Position numbers and translations under genes: made by a program | Shown here: piece by piece, positions 22,726-33,300 of the stretch | How positions within the stretch are numbered: position 1 is the first letter of the stretch | Layout: every line of letters begins with the position of its first letter | The notes under the pieces: generated by a model | What the model saw: only the letters and a program-made list of their open reading frames with translations | Databases searched by the model: none | Told to the model about the DNA's origin: nothing | NCBI GenBank assembly: GCA_947652115.1 | Contig: OX393571.1 | Coordinates: forward strand, 15,537,794-15,601,793 | DNA from: Blastomussa wellsi | Taxonomy: Eukaryota; Cnidaria; Anthozoa; Scleractinia; Plerogyridae | Direction: 5' to 3' | DNA: 64,000 nucleotides

Positions 22726-23949
22726 TTAGCTTAGTATAACATGTCCATAGTCAACTGCTTGGTTATCTTGCAGTGGCTTGTCATAATATGTCCGAAAAGT
22801 ACCCGCATTCGACCATCCAGCGGTGGACATTATTGTGTCTAATGGGACCCCTTTTTTCTTAGCAGCACTTGCTGATGCCGCACGCGTGCTATGGGCAGAA
22901 AATACAGTTGTATCTATACCAGCCTTTGAAAGTACTGTCTTTGCCCATCTAGCAATGGTGTCTTTTGTTACAGCCTTGTATGGCTTGTTGAAACTTATTA
23001 GCAACTGAGTTTCCTGTCCTCTGAGCTTTTCTGTCTTAGAAAGATACTCCATCAAGTATGTGTAAATACACAATCTGCAATCTGGAGCATAGGCCTTAAA
23101 TGTTAACTTCTTAATGTGAGTTCCAGGTCTTGTTTGTTTGACCTTGTCTGTGATAAGAAAACTGAACGATGAGCTTGTACATGATAAGTTCCTTATGTCT
23201 AACATTTTAACTGTTTGTAGTCTCTGACTAGATAACAACAACAACAACATAGTCACTTTGCATGACAATTCTTTGAGTGAAATCTCTGTGGCTGGTGCCA
23301 TGGTCTTTAAATATTGTAACACAACATTAATATCCCATATGGAAGAATATCTAGGCAATGCAGGACGTATTTGAAAAACCCCTTTAATAAACCGAGTAAC
23401 AAGAGGATGGTTTCCAATGGAAATGTTTCCTGGTAATGTGATCAGTGCTGAAAGAGCACTCCTTGCAGTATTTAATGCACTGTACCCACAGTTATTGTCA
23501 TAAAGTTCAGTAAGAAATTCTAGAGCTTGGTTGATAGCTGGTGAAACGGGATCAACACTCCGTCGACTACAGAAGCCTTGCCACTTTTGCAAATATGTTC
23601 CATACTGTTTCTGGGTGGATTCCCGCCATGATGCCATAATGATGCAGAGAGTTTGCTCCGGAATTCCTTTGTTTTGCAAGGATTCCCGGATAACTGACAT
23701 GCCAGTAGATTTAATTTGCTTTGCAGTGGATGAATGGTTGCTTTGTTGTATGGTAGGTGTAACAGTTGTCTGTCTTTGGGCAGGAGGATTGGTTCTTTCA
23801 CTAATAATCTCATCACCTTTGGGAACCATGGCTGGGTGGGCCAGTTGGGGATCACCAGAATTCCTTCTGCTTTGTCGGTTTCGATCTTTTGAATTGTCTT
23901 GCCTAGAATGCTGAATGGAGGAAAGGCATAAAACTTGTAAGAACTCCAA
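22726..23949 (-). CDS. DIRS tyrosine recombinase, intact
   Basis: An open frame of 407 codons. The catalytic region shows SSQRLQTVKMLD (first Arg), AHSTRAASAS (His-x-x-Arg), STAGWSNAGTF (GW) and the nucleophile Tyr in FRTYYDK near residue 390. The first about 130 residues overlap the RT frame, so the true start is probably downstream of 23949. The protein joins circular cDNA into the genome by site-specific recombination. Confidence 0.85.
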   Translation of the reverse strand: MEFLQVLCLSSIQHSRQDNSKDRNRQSRRNSGDPQLAHPAMVPKGDEIISERTNPPAQRQTTVTPTIQQSNHSSTAKQIKSTGMSVIRESLQNKGIPEQTLCIIMASWRESTQKQYGTYLQKWQGFCSRRSVDPVSPAINQALEFLTELYDNNCGYSALNTARSALSALITLPGNISIGNHPLVTRFIKGVFQIRPALPRYSSIWDINVVLQYLKTMAPATEISLKELSCKVTMLLLLLSSQRLQTVKMLDIRNLSCTSSSFSFLITDKVKQTRPGTHIKKLTFKAYAPDCRLCIYTYLMEYLSKTEKLRGQETQLLISFNKPYKAVTKDTIARWAKTVLSKAGIDTTVFSAHSTRAASASAAKKKGVPLDTIMSTAGWSNAGTFRTYYDKPLQDNQAVDYGHVILS

Positions 23950-25736
23950 TCAATAGTGAAGGCATCCACCGCTAATGCACCTGGATCAGGCTGCCATGAG
24001 ACATATTTATCAAGCTGATAATTCAGCCTGGAAGCAAAAAGATCAACTTCTGGTACTATAAAACTAGCAATTAGAATCCTTTGAAAAATAGCTGGATCTA
24101 GTTTCCACTCTGTTTGATCATTAAATATTCTAGATGCACGATCAGCTTGAGTGTTTTTACTACCAGGCAGATGGGCCGCAGTGAGCCAAATATTTTTCTC
24201 AATAGACCAGAACCACATATCTCTCGCCAAAGAGTTGCACTGAAGTGAGTGACTACCACCCATATTGTTGACATATGCTACTGTAGTGGTATTGTCAGTA
24301 AATAGTTTTACATGTTTGTTGCTCAGCCCCTTACAAAATATTTTCAATGCAAAGAATGCTGCTTGTAGTTCAAGGACATTTATGTGCAGCAATGCTTCTT
24401 TTTCAGTCCATCTGCCACCTGTGGATTTGTCCCCGCAGACCGCCCCCCAGCCAAGATGTGAGGCATCTGATTTTAACTCTATATCTGGCTTATCATGCCC
24501 AATTGTTTTATAGCTGCTGTGGATGTTATTAATCCACCAGGTGAGGTCCAATTTTGCAGTGTGTGAGATGATCATTGGACTGTCAAAATTCCCTTGCGAA
24601 TTTCTAAGGGCTTGGATTTTTTCATTTTCCACTTGGCGATAGTAAAGAGGCCCAAACTGTACCCCTGGAAAGCTGGCTACCATTTTCCCAATGACTTCAG
24701 CAACCTCCCTAATGGTTGGTGCTTTCTTTAAAAGTAAAGACTGTATGGTTGCTTTTAAGGAATCAGCCTTGTCAATAGTAAGGGAGACCTGCATTAGCTG
24801 AGAATCCAAAATAAAACCAAGAAATTTCAGTTTTTTAGTTGGAACAAGTACAGATTTTTCTGGGTGAATATTAAATCCAAGGCCTTGGAACATATCAACA
24901 GTATCGCTGATATTATGTTTACATGCAGCAACTGTTTTACCCTGCAAATATGAGTCATCTATGTAGCCAACAGACATATGCCCCTTTAATCGCAAAGTGG
25001 AATAAACAGGTTTCAACAACTTTGTGAACATTCGTGGTGCACAGCACAGACCATTAGGTAGGCAAGTAAATTGATAAAGATTGCCTTGCCATGTGAACTT
25101 CAGATATTTTTGGGCATCACCAGACATAGGGACACTATAGTATGCATCTTTTAAGTCAACAGATGCCATATAGCAGTCCTTTTCCATCAACTGGATGGCT
25201 GATTTCAGAGATTCCATTTTAAAATGGTGATAGACAATGTGCTTATTGAGGCCTTTCAGGTTAAGAATTAATCTGTAGGATCCATCATGCTTTGGTCTCA
25301 CAAAGATAGGCGATATAAATTGACATGGTTCATGGTCACTGTGTATTATTACACCCTTGTCTAGAAGCCTCTGCAATTCACTTTCTATGGCAAAACATTC
25401 CTCAGATGAGAATTTTATTTCTTTTGGTTCATGTGCTTGGAAAGGGTAACTTGCAAATTCAAGCTCACAACCTTTCACCATTTCTAAAACTGAATTATCA
25501 CTTGTGAGTTTTTGCCAATAAACAAAAAAGTCCTCTATTCTGCCAGCCTTAAATGGTCTAACCTGTGCAACATTAGTTTGTATGTCTATTGAGACATTAC
25601 ATTCACCAACCTTGGGGTTTGAATCTATTTTTGACTTCCGTCCTCCTCCTTTTTCTTGGAGAAGTGCATTTTGCTCTGATACCCCTTGTGAAAGGGCTGT
25701 GGCCTGTGATATGATCTGTGATCGTTTTTTGACCAC
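23520..25736 (-). CDS. DIRS reverse transcriptase-RNase H, intact
   Basis: 738 codons without a break. RT motifs: YRLILNLKGLNKHI, ASVDLKDAYYSVPM, FTCLPNGLCCAPRMFTKL and YIDDSYLQG. RNase H: ELKSDASHLGWGAVCG, HINVLELQAAFFAL, LFTDNTTTVAYVN and NTQADRASR. It ends with the FYAFPPFSILGK and LVIPNWPTQPWFP segment common to this order. It copies element RNA to DNA. Confidence 0.9.
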   Translation of the reverse strand: MVKKRSQIISQATALSQGVSEQNALLQEKGGGRKSKIDSNPKVGECNVSIDIQTNVAQVRPFKAGRIEDFFVYWQKLTSDNSVLEMVKGCELEFASYPFQAHEPKEIKFSSEECFAIESELQRLLDKGVIIHSDHEPCQFISPIFVRPKHDGSYRLILNLKGLNKHIVYHHFKMESLKSAIQLMEKDCYMASVDLKDAYYSVPMSGDAQKYLKFTWQGNLYQFTCLPNGLCCAPRMFTKLLKPVYSTLRLKGHMSVGYIDDSYLQGKTVAACKHNISDTVDMFQGLGFNIHPEKSVLVPTKKLKFLGFILDSQLMQVSLTIDKADSLKATIQSLLLKKAPTIREVAEVIGKMVASFPGVQFGPLYYRQVENEKIQALRNSQGNFDSPMIISHTAKLDLTWWINNIHSSYKTIGHDKPDIELKSDASHLGWGAVCGDKSTGGRWTEKEALLHINVLELQAAFFALKIFCKGLSNKHVKLFTDNTTTVAYVNNMGGSHSLQCNSLARDMWFWSIEKNIWLTAAHLPGSKNTQADRASRIFNDQTEWKLDPAIFQRILIASFIVPEVDLFASRLNYQLDKYVSWQPDPGALAVDAFTIDWSSYKFYAFPPFSILGKTIQKIETDKAEGILVIPNWPTQPWFPKVMRLLVKEPILLPKDRQLLHLPYNKATIHPLQSKLNLLACQLSGNPCKTKEFRSKLSASLWHHGGNPPRNSMEHICKSGKASVVDGVLIPFHQLSTKL

Positions 25737-25987
25737 CTCTGCTTGCCTTTGTGGGGCTGGAAGTAACTCCGGCTGCCTGGGCCTTTAGAATATTGACTAG
25801 ACAGTTTATGGCCCACTCTATTGGTTGCATTGATGTCCTTGATTTTTTGAGGCAGGTCATCGCCAAAAAGAAAACCCGTTACTCCGACATGTTCCGCACA
25901 TATCTGTTGATAAGATTTATTCAAATCGGGTTTGATGAGATCCCTGCGGCGTTGGTTGATATCACAATTAGCATGTGTTAGCAAAGC
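25625..25987 (-). CDS. DIRS gag, C-terminal fragment at the assembly gap
   Basis: About 120 residues reach the gap edge, with SYQQICAEHVGVTGFLFGDD and a basic, Gln/His-rich tail (SYFQPHKGKQRWSKND). It overlaps the start of the RT frame. A related gag relic lies on the plus strand at about 41230-41620. Confidence 0.75.
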   Translation of the reverse strand, partial: ALLTHANCDINQRRRDLIKPDLNKSYQQICAEHVGVTGFLFGDDLPQKIKDINATNRVGHKLSSQYSKGPGSRSYFQPHKGKQRWSKNDHRSYHRPQPFHKGYQSKMHFSKKKEEDGSQK

Positions 25988-26187
25988 NNNNNNNNNNNNN
26001 NNNNNNNNNNNNNNNNNNNNNNNNNNNNNNNNNNNNNNNNNNNNNNNNNNNNNNNNNNNNNNNNNNNNNNNNNNNNNNNNNNNNNNNNNNNNNNNNNNNN
26101 NNNNNNNNNNNNNNNNNNNNNNNNNNNNNNNNNNNNNNNNNNNNNNNNNNNNNNNNNNNNNNNNNNNNNNNNNNNNNNNNNNNNNNN
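25988..26187. other. Assembly gap, 200 N
   Basis: A block of exactly 200 N, probably a default gap length. The sequence on its two sides does not belong to the same repeat, so the order across it is uncertain. Confidence 0.99.
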
Positions 26188-27155
26188 AGTGCACCCCCAC
26201 CCCCAAATACCTGGGTCTTTTGGAGCATTCAATGGGAGACGTCTGAGTGGAAAAATAAACCATATGTGCAGTAACTTCAGACACATGATTAGCTGCTAAA
26301 GTTAACTTTTACTACAACTACACATGCTGAAAGACTGATTCATTTGGTGAGAAACTCTATTGATTTTTTGACAGCAAACCTATCATGACTTTCTTCATCT
26401 CGCCTCAAGGCGCATAAATTTTGACGATTTTGTTTCTCCGTTTACTCCTTAGTTTTTGATTCGATTGAGAAGATATATCAAACACTCGAGACAGTTTCAA
26501 AAACTATCCTTACACCTTGAGGTTTGTTAAAAATACTCTGTGGTGTGTCGTACTTTCAACTCTCTTCTTGGATATGGATTATATCTTTGGACATCCGATG
26601 AAACACTGTCTCTCATGTTTGATATACTACTAAACAAACACTAGCAACGCTTTCCACTCTTCTTTTTTCGTAATAAAAATGTTCCTTTGTATTTTTTTGA
26701 AGCAGACTCTAAATCTTTAAACACCTCTCAAGACTGAAAGCACTTATTAAATAAATGAAAGCTTGAACACGAAGATGGGTCATCTCGATCAGTTAATGTT
26801 TATCTAGTGTGTGCAAGTGCCAAATCTGTTCACGCCAATTAAAGAGCCTAAAATTACGAACTAAAGATTGAAATTAAATGCCATTGAAGATGAAGATTAG
26901 AAATGTACTCAAAATATCAAAAATTTTTAAGCTGTGCAATTCTGCATGCATAATTAGTTTATTCACATTTCACTTGGCTTCATGCTAAAGGTGGACAGTT
27001 CTAATTTTAGCATATAGCTTTTGGATTCAATTCATAACTCAATGGCTTTACTGATCCTTCTAAAACTTCCATTCAAATTCGAAGTAACATTGACATTACC
27101 ATTTTGTTGAGAAGCCTCATTAACTTCGTGGACAGGTCCATGATTCAATGACATG
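26188..27155. repeat. Direct repeat of about 960 bp, copy 1
   Basis: Matches 27645-28600 almost base for base, from AGTGCACCCCCACCCCCAAA to CAGGTCCATGATTCAA, with few indels. It begins exactly at the edge of the gap. No ORF of note was seen. Confidence 0.85.
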
Positions 27156-27524
27156 TGCCCAATGATCTTACAAGAAATTTTACCATCTTAAAGAAAGTGC
27201 AAGAGCAGGTTTGATTGTCTCATTTATGAAACGTTTTTAATTAATGAACTGAGACCCAGTGTCAATGTGCAGTCAGACTCAATTCGTGCGAAAGTGTTAA
27301 TCTTTTTCAATCTTTTTTAATTATGTTATCCTTACATGTTTTTTAACACCCTTTTTTATATTTTCATGCTTTACATATTTTTACTTCTTTGTTTCATATT
27401 TATACTTATGCAAACTTTCATCTTCACGTTTAAGCTTGACAATGAGCGAAGTTCGGTTGAAACGTCGTGCATTTTTCCCGATAATTTTTACCTCAATTTG
27501 TTTTAAAAAACCTTTACTTATAAT

Positions 27525-27581
<57 letters not shown>

Positions 27582-27644
27582 CCCATTGCCCTTTACCTTG
27601 CCTCTAATTATTATGATTAACTCATTGACGCCTGAAGGTTTTTA
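27156..27644. other. Spacer between direct repeats with (ATT)n
   Basis: AT-rich, no gene. It includes GAAACGTC after a CGAAG/TTCG hairpin at 27430-27470 (hammerhead-like) and an (ATT)n microsatellite at about 27525-27580. Confidence 0.6.
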
Positions 27645-29085
27645 GTGCACCCCCACCCCCAAATACCTGGCTCTTTTGGAGCATTCAATGGGAGACGTCT
27701 GAGTGGAAAAATAAACCATATGTGCAGTAACTTCAGACACATGATTAGCTGCTAAAGTTAACTTTTACTACAACTACACATGCTGAAAGACTGATTCATT
27801 TGGTGAGCAACTCTATTGATTTTTTTACAGCAAACCTATCATGACTTTCTTCATCTCGCAAGGCGCATAAATTTTGACGATTTTGTTTCTCCGTTTACTC
27901 CTTAGTTTTTGATTCGATTGAGAAGATATATCAAACACTCGAGACAGTTTCATCGGCTATCCTTACACCTTGAGGTTTGTTAAAAATACTCTGCGGTGTG
28001 TCGTATTTTCAACTCTCTTCTTGGATATGGATTATATCTTTGGACATCCGATGAAACACTGTCTCTCATGTTTGATATACTACTAAACAAGCACTAGCAA
28101 CGCTTTCCACTCTTCTTTCGTAATAAAAATGTTCCTTTGTATTTTGTATTGAAGCAGACTCTAAATCTTTAAACACCTCTCAAGACTGAAAGCACTTATT
28201 AAATAAATGAAAGCTTGAACACGAAGATGGGTCATCTCGATCAGTTAATGTTTATCTAGTGTGTGCAAGTGCCAAATCTGTTCGCTCCAATTAAAGAGCC
28301 TAAAATTACGAACTTAAGATTGAAATTAAATGCCATTGAAGATAAAGATGAGAAATGTACTCAAACTATCAAAAATTTTTAAGCTGTGCAATTCTGCATG
28401 CATAATTAGTTTATTCACATTTCACTCGGCTTCATGCTAAAGGTGGACAGTTCTAATTTTAGCATATAGCTTTTGCATTCAATTCATAACTCAATGGCTT
28501 TACTGATCCTTCTAAAACTTCCATCCAAATTCGAAGTAACATTGACATTACCATTTTGTTGAGAAGCCTCATTAACTTCGTGGACAGGTCCATGATTCAA
28601 ATTCAAAACACATTTTGTATGTTCCATGACATCATGTCTTCATGGCCGTGGAAGGAAAGATGAATCCTTCATCAGCAAGTTTTAAGCAGTCTGTTCTCCA
28701 TGATTTTCCATTTCAAAGATACTAAAACATCAATCCGTGTTTCTCCTTCCTTTTCATTTTAACTCCAAAATGGAAATTTTAAGTATTCAGAACAAAAATA
28801 TGGCCTTGAAAGTTGGTAAATATGTGCCGTGATGCACCATGATCTTGTTCATTTTGTGCACACAAGTCAAGAAAAAAAAAACGTCTCTCCTAGACTCCTA
28901 GAAAACCCTAAAAATATGTGCAGAAAACATATTCTGATTGATTTATATGGCCCTTATTACCTGTAGAACAATCGGGGAACCAAAAAACTTCCAGGAAGGG
29001 AGGGAATGGGCATTTGTCACCATGCGTGTTTTACGGGCAGTTGCATGGTTGGTTACAGGCGGCACAGGGGCCAAAGGGTTAATAA
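27617..29085. mobile_element. Possible non-autonomous element holding the second 960-bp copy
   Basis: ATTAACTCATTGACGCC at 27617 and GGGGCCAAAGGGTTAAT near 29083 are imperfect inverted ends. Between them lie the 960-bp repeat (27645-28600) and about 480 bases unique to this copy. No coding frame, so the class is unknown. Confidence 0.4.
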
Positions 29086-29184
29086 TCATGTTTATTATTT
29101 AAAAAAATAGTACTATTTACAGCAAATAACTCGTTAAAAATATGTCAAAAAAATTAAGAACTATCAATTCATGATTACGACTAT

Positions 29185-29231
<47 letters not shown>

Positions 29232-30004
29232 AGGTGAAACCGGTAAAACAATATTTCAGGTGCTCACACTTTTGTGAGTTTCACAGTAACCAATGAACAC
29301 AAATATTGATGACTAAGAAATCAAAATTTATTGGCATATCCAAAGAAGCACTAAGCGAGATTTGGATACAAAACATGTAGAAAGAAAGCCTAAATGAGAA
29401 AGGAAGAGGTACGTGGTACTGACTATCGAAGTGTAAGAGGTGGATTTCTTATTCTGGCTATACCTCAAGCAAAACATGGCAACTTGTGAACCAACAATTT
29501 CTACAATAAGGGAATAAAATAACTTTTTTTTGGGGGGGGGGGGAAATCGTTTATTTGCGCCCACGTACTGTCAATTGCGGTCCGAGTGCGAAACACAAGG
29601 GATGCAAATGACACTTATGCAGGGTGCAAATAAACAATATTCTTGATAAGCCATTTTATTATCATTATTATCAATATACAAGGCGAAATAACATCCTGAT
29701 AACTAACAAATTTAGTGAAGTTTTCAAGAATACAAGTAAGAACTTACTTCGCGCTGAAAATAAATTATTATGACTGTAAAAGCCGGACTGATTTGTTTTG
29801 AACAGGTGTAGAACTTAGCGTATATAGCTACAATGAATGTACATTAATGAATGTACATTTTACAGTTGATCGTCGATGTAAAATTCCCACAGTACTTCAG
29901 CCGAGCTAACTTTGCTCGACCGTAGGAGTGAAGTGAACAAATTTTCGCTTCTTGTAAAGATGACAAGAACTTGCTTTCTTTGTTTCTTATGGATTGTGCT
30001 TTTG
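29086..30004. other. Non-coding with (ATT)n
   Basis: AT-rich; (ATT)n at about 29186-29231, a G-run at 29530-29545. No exon recognised. Confidence 0.5.
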
Positions 30005-30299
30005 CTTCTAGTCTATCTTCAAGTCTAAATCAGAATTTTCTGTCTGCATTCTTCCCATTTATAACAAGTAGACCGATTTTTCTTTCTGAAAACAATTCAT
30101 TTTGTGTGAAACTGAACTTCCAAGCTTGCTGTTCGCTCGTATGCACCTCAATGGTTTTCCTGCGTCATACGGTGTGAACGTAATCTGATTGGTTTAAATT
30201 AATCACATGAACCAATCAGCTTCAGGGCCGTTGCACCCCGTAGAGCATGTGTTTTGACTAGCTAGGCCAGATTTCAATTTAGCCGCGTATATTGATAAC
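30005..30299. repeat. Interspersed repeat of about 290 bp, copy 1
   Basis: From AGTCTAAATCAGAATTTTCT to GTATATTGATAAC it matches 54545-54830 in the same direction. It contains CATGAACCAATCAGCTTCAG. No ORF is shared by both copies. Confidence 0.75.
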
Positions 30300-30386
30300 A
30301 ATGTACATTATTTAACTACACTCAATGTGCCTTCATAAATTCATTGTTCTTCCCTATCACTTTTTCTATTTGTTTGTAATACTCAC

Positions 30387-33300
30387 CTTGACCTGAGGTC
30401 TTTGTATTCCTGGCATTCAGTTCTCCAAAAATCCTATAATGCAAGAAATTAGAATGTTTAATGGATGTACAGGGGCACTTCATAGCAGATGTATCATTTT
30501 ATGCAAATCACTGGATGACTATCATATGTAATGCCTTAAATCTGCAATCAACAAGTACAAACTACATGCCAGGTTTCATCTGAGACTGTTTCATGAGTCT
30601 GAAATAAAACGTGATTGATTCTGTGAAACCTGCTGATCAACAGATCCGAACTTAACTCCAATGCAGTATATTGTTTCATCTTTTTTCTACCTTGGTAAAC
30701 CATTATTTCAAGCTTTCAATTGAACTGAAGGTAATTTTATACATTACCAAACTTGACTTTGTTCATAGTCACAAAGCCTCCTTTACACCTCAAGGCAAAG
30801 CAGGTGGATCTGCTGTTCAAAAGGAAAACATTGTCATTGATGAGATTAATCAACTGTGCCAACATTTTAGCCTAGGAGATACTTGGAAGGGTCAACACCC
30901 AAACTAAGTATCATACACTTGGCACCATAATAGTTAAAAAGTCCCATGCAGATTGAACTACTTGCTTCTGTAAAAAGATCTGTCATCACTCGATACAAAT
31001 GTGAATACCATTCATACTACAATATCTGATCACAGCGCATTTGAACCCAAAGAAATATGCTAAACGAGGGTCGGGTCCGTGGAAAATCAACAACTCATCT
31101 TTAGACACCTGTCAACTCTGAAGTTCAAAGATTTTGGGCCGGTTTCTACCAGGTGGAACACTAAGACCCATGATATAATTAACTTCACTAAAGAGCAAAT
31201 CTTGTGACTTGTTACCATGGCATACAATGATGAGCCATGGTTTTTAACCATGATCAGCCATGATTGACCTTGTCCCTTTCTAAAGTTCATTTTGCCATGC
31301 TCAGCTTTGGCCCATTTAAAGGGACACTGTCACGGGCATTTTTCGCCTTTTTTTAGCAATATGGCCCCAAAATTAGGACTAAGTTTCTTCACTCATACAA
31401 GTAATGCTCCTAGAACATAAATAGATCAATATCAGGCAAATATTTAAGGAAAAGGGTGACCATAAATAGTTTTCGTCAATTTTTCCAAATCACAAGGACA
31501 GAACTTGAAAAAGTCAGCCTGACCTTTTCAAGTTGAGATCTAAAGTTCCTGATAGTATCACAGTGATATCACTCCATATTCAGCTTCAGTACACTGGCAT
31601 AGTAATTTTATTAAAACCTGACCACTATTTGTAGGTGCTCAGTGGTGTAAATTATCATCAGTGGTGTAAATTATCATCGGAAACTGAATAGTTTTAATCC
31701 GGGCAAAGTTGAACCCTTGATCATCTAAATGGCAAGTGAACAACTAGCCATGGCCTCCGCTGCCATTTACAAATTCTCCATTTTTAAACTTAATTGATCC
31801 AATAAACAAAAGCCTGTTCTAAATGGATACTAACTAGTATTTCTGGTCCAAAGGGTGCTGCCTTACAGGAGGTTCAACTTCACAGGAAAAATCATGATTT
31901 CACTGATTTGACTTACCCTTCTTCATTGTTGACTGACAGGCACTCCAGCATAATAAATCAAATGCAACTGATCAAATCTGTTAAAACATTATATAAAATG
32001 ATTTCACATTAAATATATTTTTGTACTTTTGGTGAAAAAAAGTCCTGGCATAATGACATAATTTTTGTGGATACTGCAAGGACCACCTATTTCATGGATC
32101 ATTTTAGCCCCATTGTGAAACCACATTGATGATGAGAGGGCCATACAATGGTTGTTATTGATTGCGACCAAAGATCAAGCCAAGAAGATGAGATTCATCA
32201 CCAGTCTTTCTCCTTTGTTTTTTTTTTAAGCATGGCCATCACAATGTCTCCATCAGGGTTGATATTGTTACGCTGATACAACTTTTGGTTGGAGAGGTAA
32301 TTATAGTAACACTACGACACACAAAGCAGAGAAAATGGTTTCCTTTTATTTAAAATTTCTTATTAGGTACAGGGGTAGCAACTTGTGCTTGACTCAAGAA
32401 AATCGATGATTTAATGTTTAAAATTTGGCAGCGAAATTTGCTGGTTGCCAGACTGACTTTTGAACTGCATGCAATCACAAAATTTATACCTAGTCTTCTC
32501 TTGATAAAAATGCCACAGGCAGCACAAAGATGACAAAGTTCATGCTTTTGTGTCTACATTTCTTAACCGTGCTGCAAAGCTTTCAAAGACAGTTCCAAAA
32601 TCCAAGATTTATTATTCCCTAAAACCTGATTTTTGTACAAAATGTCTTACCATGCATGTCTCTCCAGCTCGCTGAAACCGGTTTTGGTCAACATCCAATT
32701 TGGCAACTAACAGTTGAGGAGAAATCACTGCAAAGAATGGCATAATGTACATGTTGAATTCGTCATTGTTTTGTTTTACAAAAATCTTTCAAAGAGCATG
32801 AGATCCTTCAACAAAAAATACATACCATTAAATATCTTCTTAGTGATTTTGTGATATTAACCTTGAAATTGATTTTTTGTTTTGTGAAAAGGGGAGACTT
32901 TTGTAAAACAAAGGGGTGCTGTCATGGTATTTTAACGTCATTTTAAAATGCTGAAATATGCTCCTGTATCAATGGAAACCCAAAAGTAATGGTGTAGTTT
33001 TGTTACCTAGGACTATATCACAACGCTGAAACCGTTTATTGCTGCCTATCCCTTAGGATGGCAAGGATGGAAATGGATTGAAAATTGAGAAAAACTAGCC
33101 AGTTTTTTTTCAAATTCTAGAGCCATTCCTTGAATAAAATCGCCAGAAATTCATTATGGTTTGCTCTCTGAACCACACTTCATTTAATATCATCCTGTTA
33201 GTCCATCAAGAGCATTTTTGGCACGAGTAAAGGTACCAGGTAATGATTTTTGCAATGAATGAAGCTGAAAACAGCAAAACCCCTGTGACAGTACCCATTT

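Larger units (their letters stand above)
22335..25987 (-). mobile_element. Second DIRS-order retrotransposon, 5' side lost in the gap
   Basis: Gag end, RT-RNase H and tyrosine recombinase are in the usual order on the minus strand. The last two ORFs are intact and overlap by about 430 bases in different frames. At the 3' end lie two perfectly complementary 85-base arms. The 5' side runs into the N block at 25988, and what follows the gap is unrelated. Intact ORFs and perfect arms suggest recent activity. Confidence 0.85.
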
